The notes under the pieces were generated by a model. The model had not been told where the DNA came from, made no database searches, and saw only the letters and a list, made by a program, of their open reading frames with translations. Position numbers and translations under genes: made by a program. Below, piece after piece: positions 62,713 to 64,000 of a stretch of DNA of 64,000 nt (position 1 is its first letter; each line of letters begins with the position of its first letter). Source of the DNA: Butyrivibrio sp. LB2008 (GTDB taxonomy: Bacteria > Bacillota > Clostridia > Lachnospirales > Lachnospiraceae); contig NZ_KK211306.1 in the NCBI RefSeq assembly GCF_000621565.1, positions 211,886 through 275,885 of the forward strand, in the 5' to 3' direction.

Positions 62713-63525
62713 TTATCCCTCCATTTTTTCAAGTGCTATCTTTTCAAGCTGTTTCAAAAGCGGAAATCCTGTAAAAACGTACACACTCCCCACCAGAAAT
62801 ATCCTCATTGCGATATAGATAAACCGCCCGTTTGTAAGTCCGCCCAGAAAATCCGCACGCATAAGTGTCAGGCAATCGGTAACGGGTATGATGTTTCCCA
62901 CAAATTGAAGAATCCCAGGCAGATATTCTTTCGGAAAAGTTATTCCACATACCAAAAATATCGCGGTAAACAAAGTATTTTGTGATATATAGGTATCTCT
63001 TGTATAGATCATCACGCAGCCAAGAATAAGTGACAGTCCAAAGAATCCGTATATAGACAGGATCAATGCGATCACAAATTTCCAAAAACAAAAATCATGT
63101 ATCTTAAGGCCAAAGAACACTCCAATTACCATTGCTATGGCCGTTTCTCCCAATGTCATGATTGTCTGCAATATCATATTCCCGACAAAATAGGATGTTC
63201 TCTTAAACGGCGCAAGCATAAGGCTCTCAAGCGTTCCTTCCCGTAGTTCTGTAATAAGCCTTCTGCTAACGTTGAGACATGTCCGGACCACAAACATGTA
63301 TACCAGGCTTCCGACTATCGCATAACTCATGTAATCGCTTGTTCCTGTAAGATTGGAAAAATCTGTCGCCAGTCTTTTTCCGAAAAAGTAATGATACATC
63401 ATCCATGCACCAAATACAGTATAAAAAGATGTCAGAATGCATCCCAACATAAAATCGACCGGATAGGCCCGTAGCCGTATCTGAAACTCTTTTTTGATCG
63501 TCGCCCTCAAAACTTTCAAATCCAT
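62713..63525 (-). CDS. ABC-2 type permease (1)
   Basis: 270 residues, six helices, related in layout to the other permease: TELREGTLESLMLAPFKRTS is the conserved ABC-2 amphipathic block (E.GTLE.L...P). First gene of the permease-ATPase-permease-regulator unit. AAAGGAG stands before the ATG. A palindrome TGATTAAC-N6-GTTAATCA lies 12 nt before the start and is a probable operator. Confidence 0.85.
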   Translation of the reverse strand: MDLKVLRATIKKEFQIRLRAYPVDFMLGCILTSFYTVFGAWMMYHYFFGKRLATDFSNLTGTSDYMSYAIVGSLVYMFVVRTCLNVSRRLITELREGTLESLMLAPFKRTSYFVGNMILQTIMTLGETAIAMVIGVFFGLKIHDFCFWKFVIALILSIYGFFGLSLILGCVMIYTRDTYISQNTLFTAIFLVCGITFPKEYLPGILQFVGNIIPVTDCLTLMRADFLGGLTNGRFIYIAMRIFLVGSVYVFTGFPLLKQLEKIALEKMEG

Positions 63526-63537
63526 CTGCGCTCCTTT

Positions 63538-63559
63538 TGATTAACTGTTTGGTTAATCA
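63538..63559. promoter_or_regulatory. Palindromic operator of the ABC-2 unit
   Basis: TGATTAAC (63538-63545) and GTTAATCA (63552-63559), perfect 8-bp arms 6 nt apart, overlapping the 5' leader of the first permease gene. Confidence 0.6.
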
Positions 63560-63620
63560 TTTTGTTTTTTCTAAAATTTGAACGCATTTTAATCAGTCCG
63601 AGATCGTTTGTCAATCATAA

Positions 63621-63680
63621 TTGCGCATCCCTGCGGAGCGTTTTTGTATCATAGGAAAGCAATTTCCTATGATACAAAAA
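63621..63680 (+). repeat. Dispersed palindromic repeat, copy 7
   Basis: TTGCGCATCCCTGCGGAGCG then palindrome TTTTTGTATCATAGGAAA / TTTCCTATGATACAAAAA around GCA. Confidence 0.75.
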
Positions 63681-63718
63681 AGGACTGTGCACTAATCGCT
63701 TAGTGTACAGTCCTTTTG
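63681..63718 (-). terminator. Terminator of the 52-aa ORF
   Basis: 15-bp stem AGGACTGTGCACTAA / TTAGTGTACAGTCCT with one mismatch, loop TCGC; minus direction continues into TTTTTT-rich sequence. Confidence 0.75.
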
Positions 63719-63823
63719 GACCTTACGTCCTATTATAAATTTCAAATTTTTCAAAAACTTTAATCCCAATCGTTTTGCCGGACGATTCCGTATCAATAAC
63801 CCCCGGGATCTGATAATCAATTA

Positions 63824-63982
63824 TTAATTCCTACTTTTTAGCATTTCGATAGCGGTCGTATTATGTCGCCCTGATTCCTGAGCGGAATAATCGTACTTCT
63901 TAAGAAGACGTTCCCTCATCTCCTCAGGATGATTATATAATTGATCCATAATTCTATCAAAAGCTTGTCTCCATTCGCCCAT
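63824..63982 (-). CDS. 52-aa hypothetical protein
   Basis: Begins MGEWRQAFDRIMDQLYNHPE behind GGAGG at 9-nt spacing and ends AIEMLKSRN. Charged, helical, no membrane segment. Not recognised. After its stop another frame (about 63723-63820, containing DTESSGKTIGIKVFEKF) looks coding-like but has no start and may be debris of a second gene. Confidence 0.55.
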   Translation of the reverse strand: MGEWRQAFDRIMDQLYNHPEEMRERLLKKYDYSAQESGRHNTTAIEMLKSRN

Positions 63983-64000
63983 ACTAATGTACCTCCATTT

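Noticed and set aside
63723..63820. Second small coding region with DTESSGKTIGIKVFEKF
   Set aside because: No start codon or ribosome site and no joining frameshift that works; noted only as possible debris.

Overview
The window reads as a chromosomal piece of a Gram-positive anaerobe of the Lachnospiraceae (Butyrivibrio, Pseudobutyrivibrio or Lachnospira type). The grounds are moderate-to-low G+C, strong AGGAGG-type ribosome binding sites, lipoprotein signal peptides, a clostridial-type tryptophan operon under a T-box, DUF4317 and DUF3048 proteins, CUT1 sugar importers and plant-polysaccharide enzymes (GH32, a PL9-like pectate lyase). The genus is inferred from gene content only. No rRNA or tRNA gene was seen.

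Layout. 0-7.6 kb: a minus-strand fructan/sucrose operon (two ABC permeases, solute-binding lipoprotein, GH32-type lipoprotein, cytosolic GH32 running off the left end) with a divergent LacI regulator and an array of similar operator-like sites. 7.6-10.8 kb: two nitrogenase-component-1-like subunits preceded by a terminator-like hairpin and one or two tiny ORFs, with no reductase (NifH-like) gene nearby. 10.8-15.3 kb: a repeat-rich stretch and the glycolytic genes tpiA, pgk and gap, whose 3' flanks share a repeated module. 15.5-21.1 kb: a PHP-family phosphatase, a degenerate GGDEF protein, a transglutaminase lipoprotein, a GspF-like protein and four small one-helix pseudopilin-like proteins. 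21.2-26.5 kb: CheY, then a minus-strand operon of two BlaR1-type sensor proteases, one BlaI repressor, a lipoprotein that resembles the ectodomain of one BlaR1, and a 59-aa membrane peptide. 26.6-34 kb: recQ, an Rpn-like nuclease with a small HTH protein, and a heterodimeric ABC exporter. 34.2-36.8 kb: a VanW-type protein behind a c-di-GMP-I riboswitch, and a secreted pectate lyase. 37-38.6 kb: a HipA-like kinase with its HTH partner. 38.8-39.7 kb: an EamA transporter. 39.8-47.5 kb: trpEGDCFBA behind a long T-box leader and five 75-bp-spaced hairpins. 47.6-55.4 kb: an A+T-rich accessory stretch with frameshifted and truncated genes, a DUF5677-like protein and its overlapping partner, and an 898-aa STAND ATPase with TPR-like repeats. 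55.4-64 kb: a YerB-like lipoprotein, a membrane protein, a CheC-type phosphatase with DUF4317, an ABC-2 cassette with an ArsR-type regulator, and a 52-aa ORF.

How the parts work together: sugar uptake and hydrolysis feed the glycolytic genes. The riboswitch, the GGDEF relative, CheY and CheC point to signalling that controls surface behaviour. The BlaR/BlaI operon suggests cell-envelope sensing. Several families of palindromic intergenic repeats recur across the window, mostly at borders of transcription units. The parts I would look at first are the nitrogenase-like locus with its tiny ORF, the hairpin array in the trp leader, the VanW riboswitch and the STAND island.
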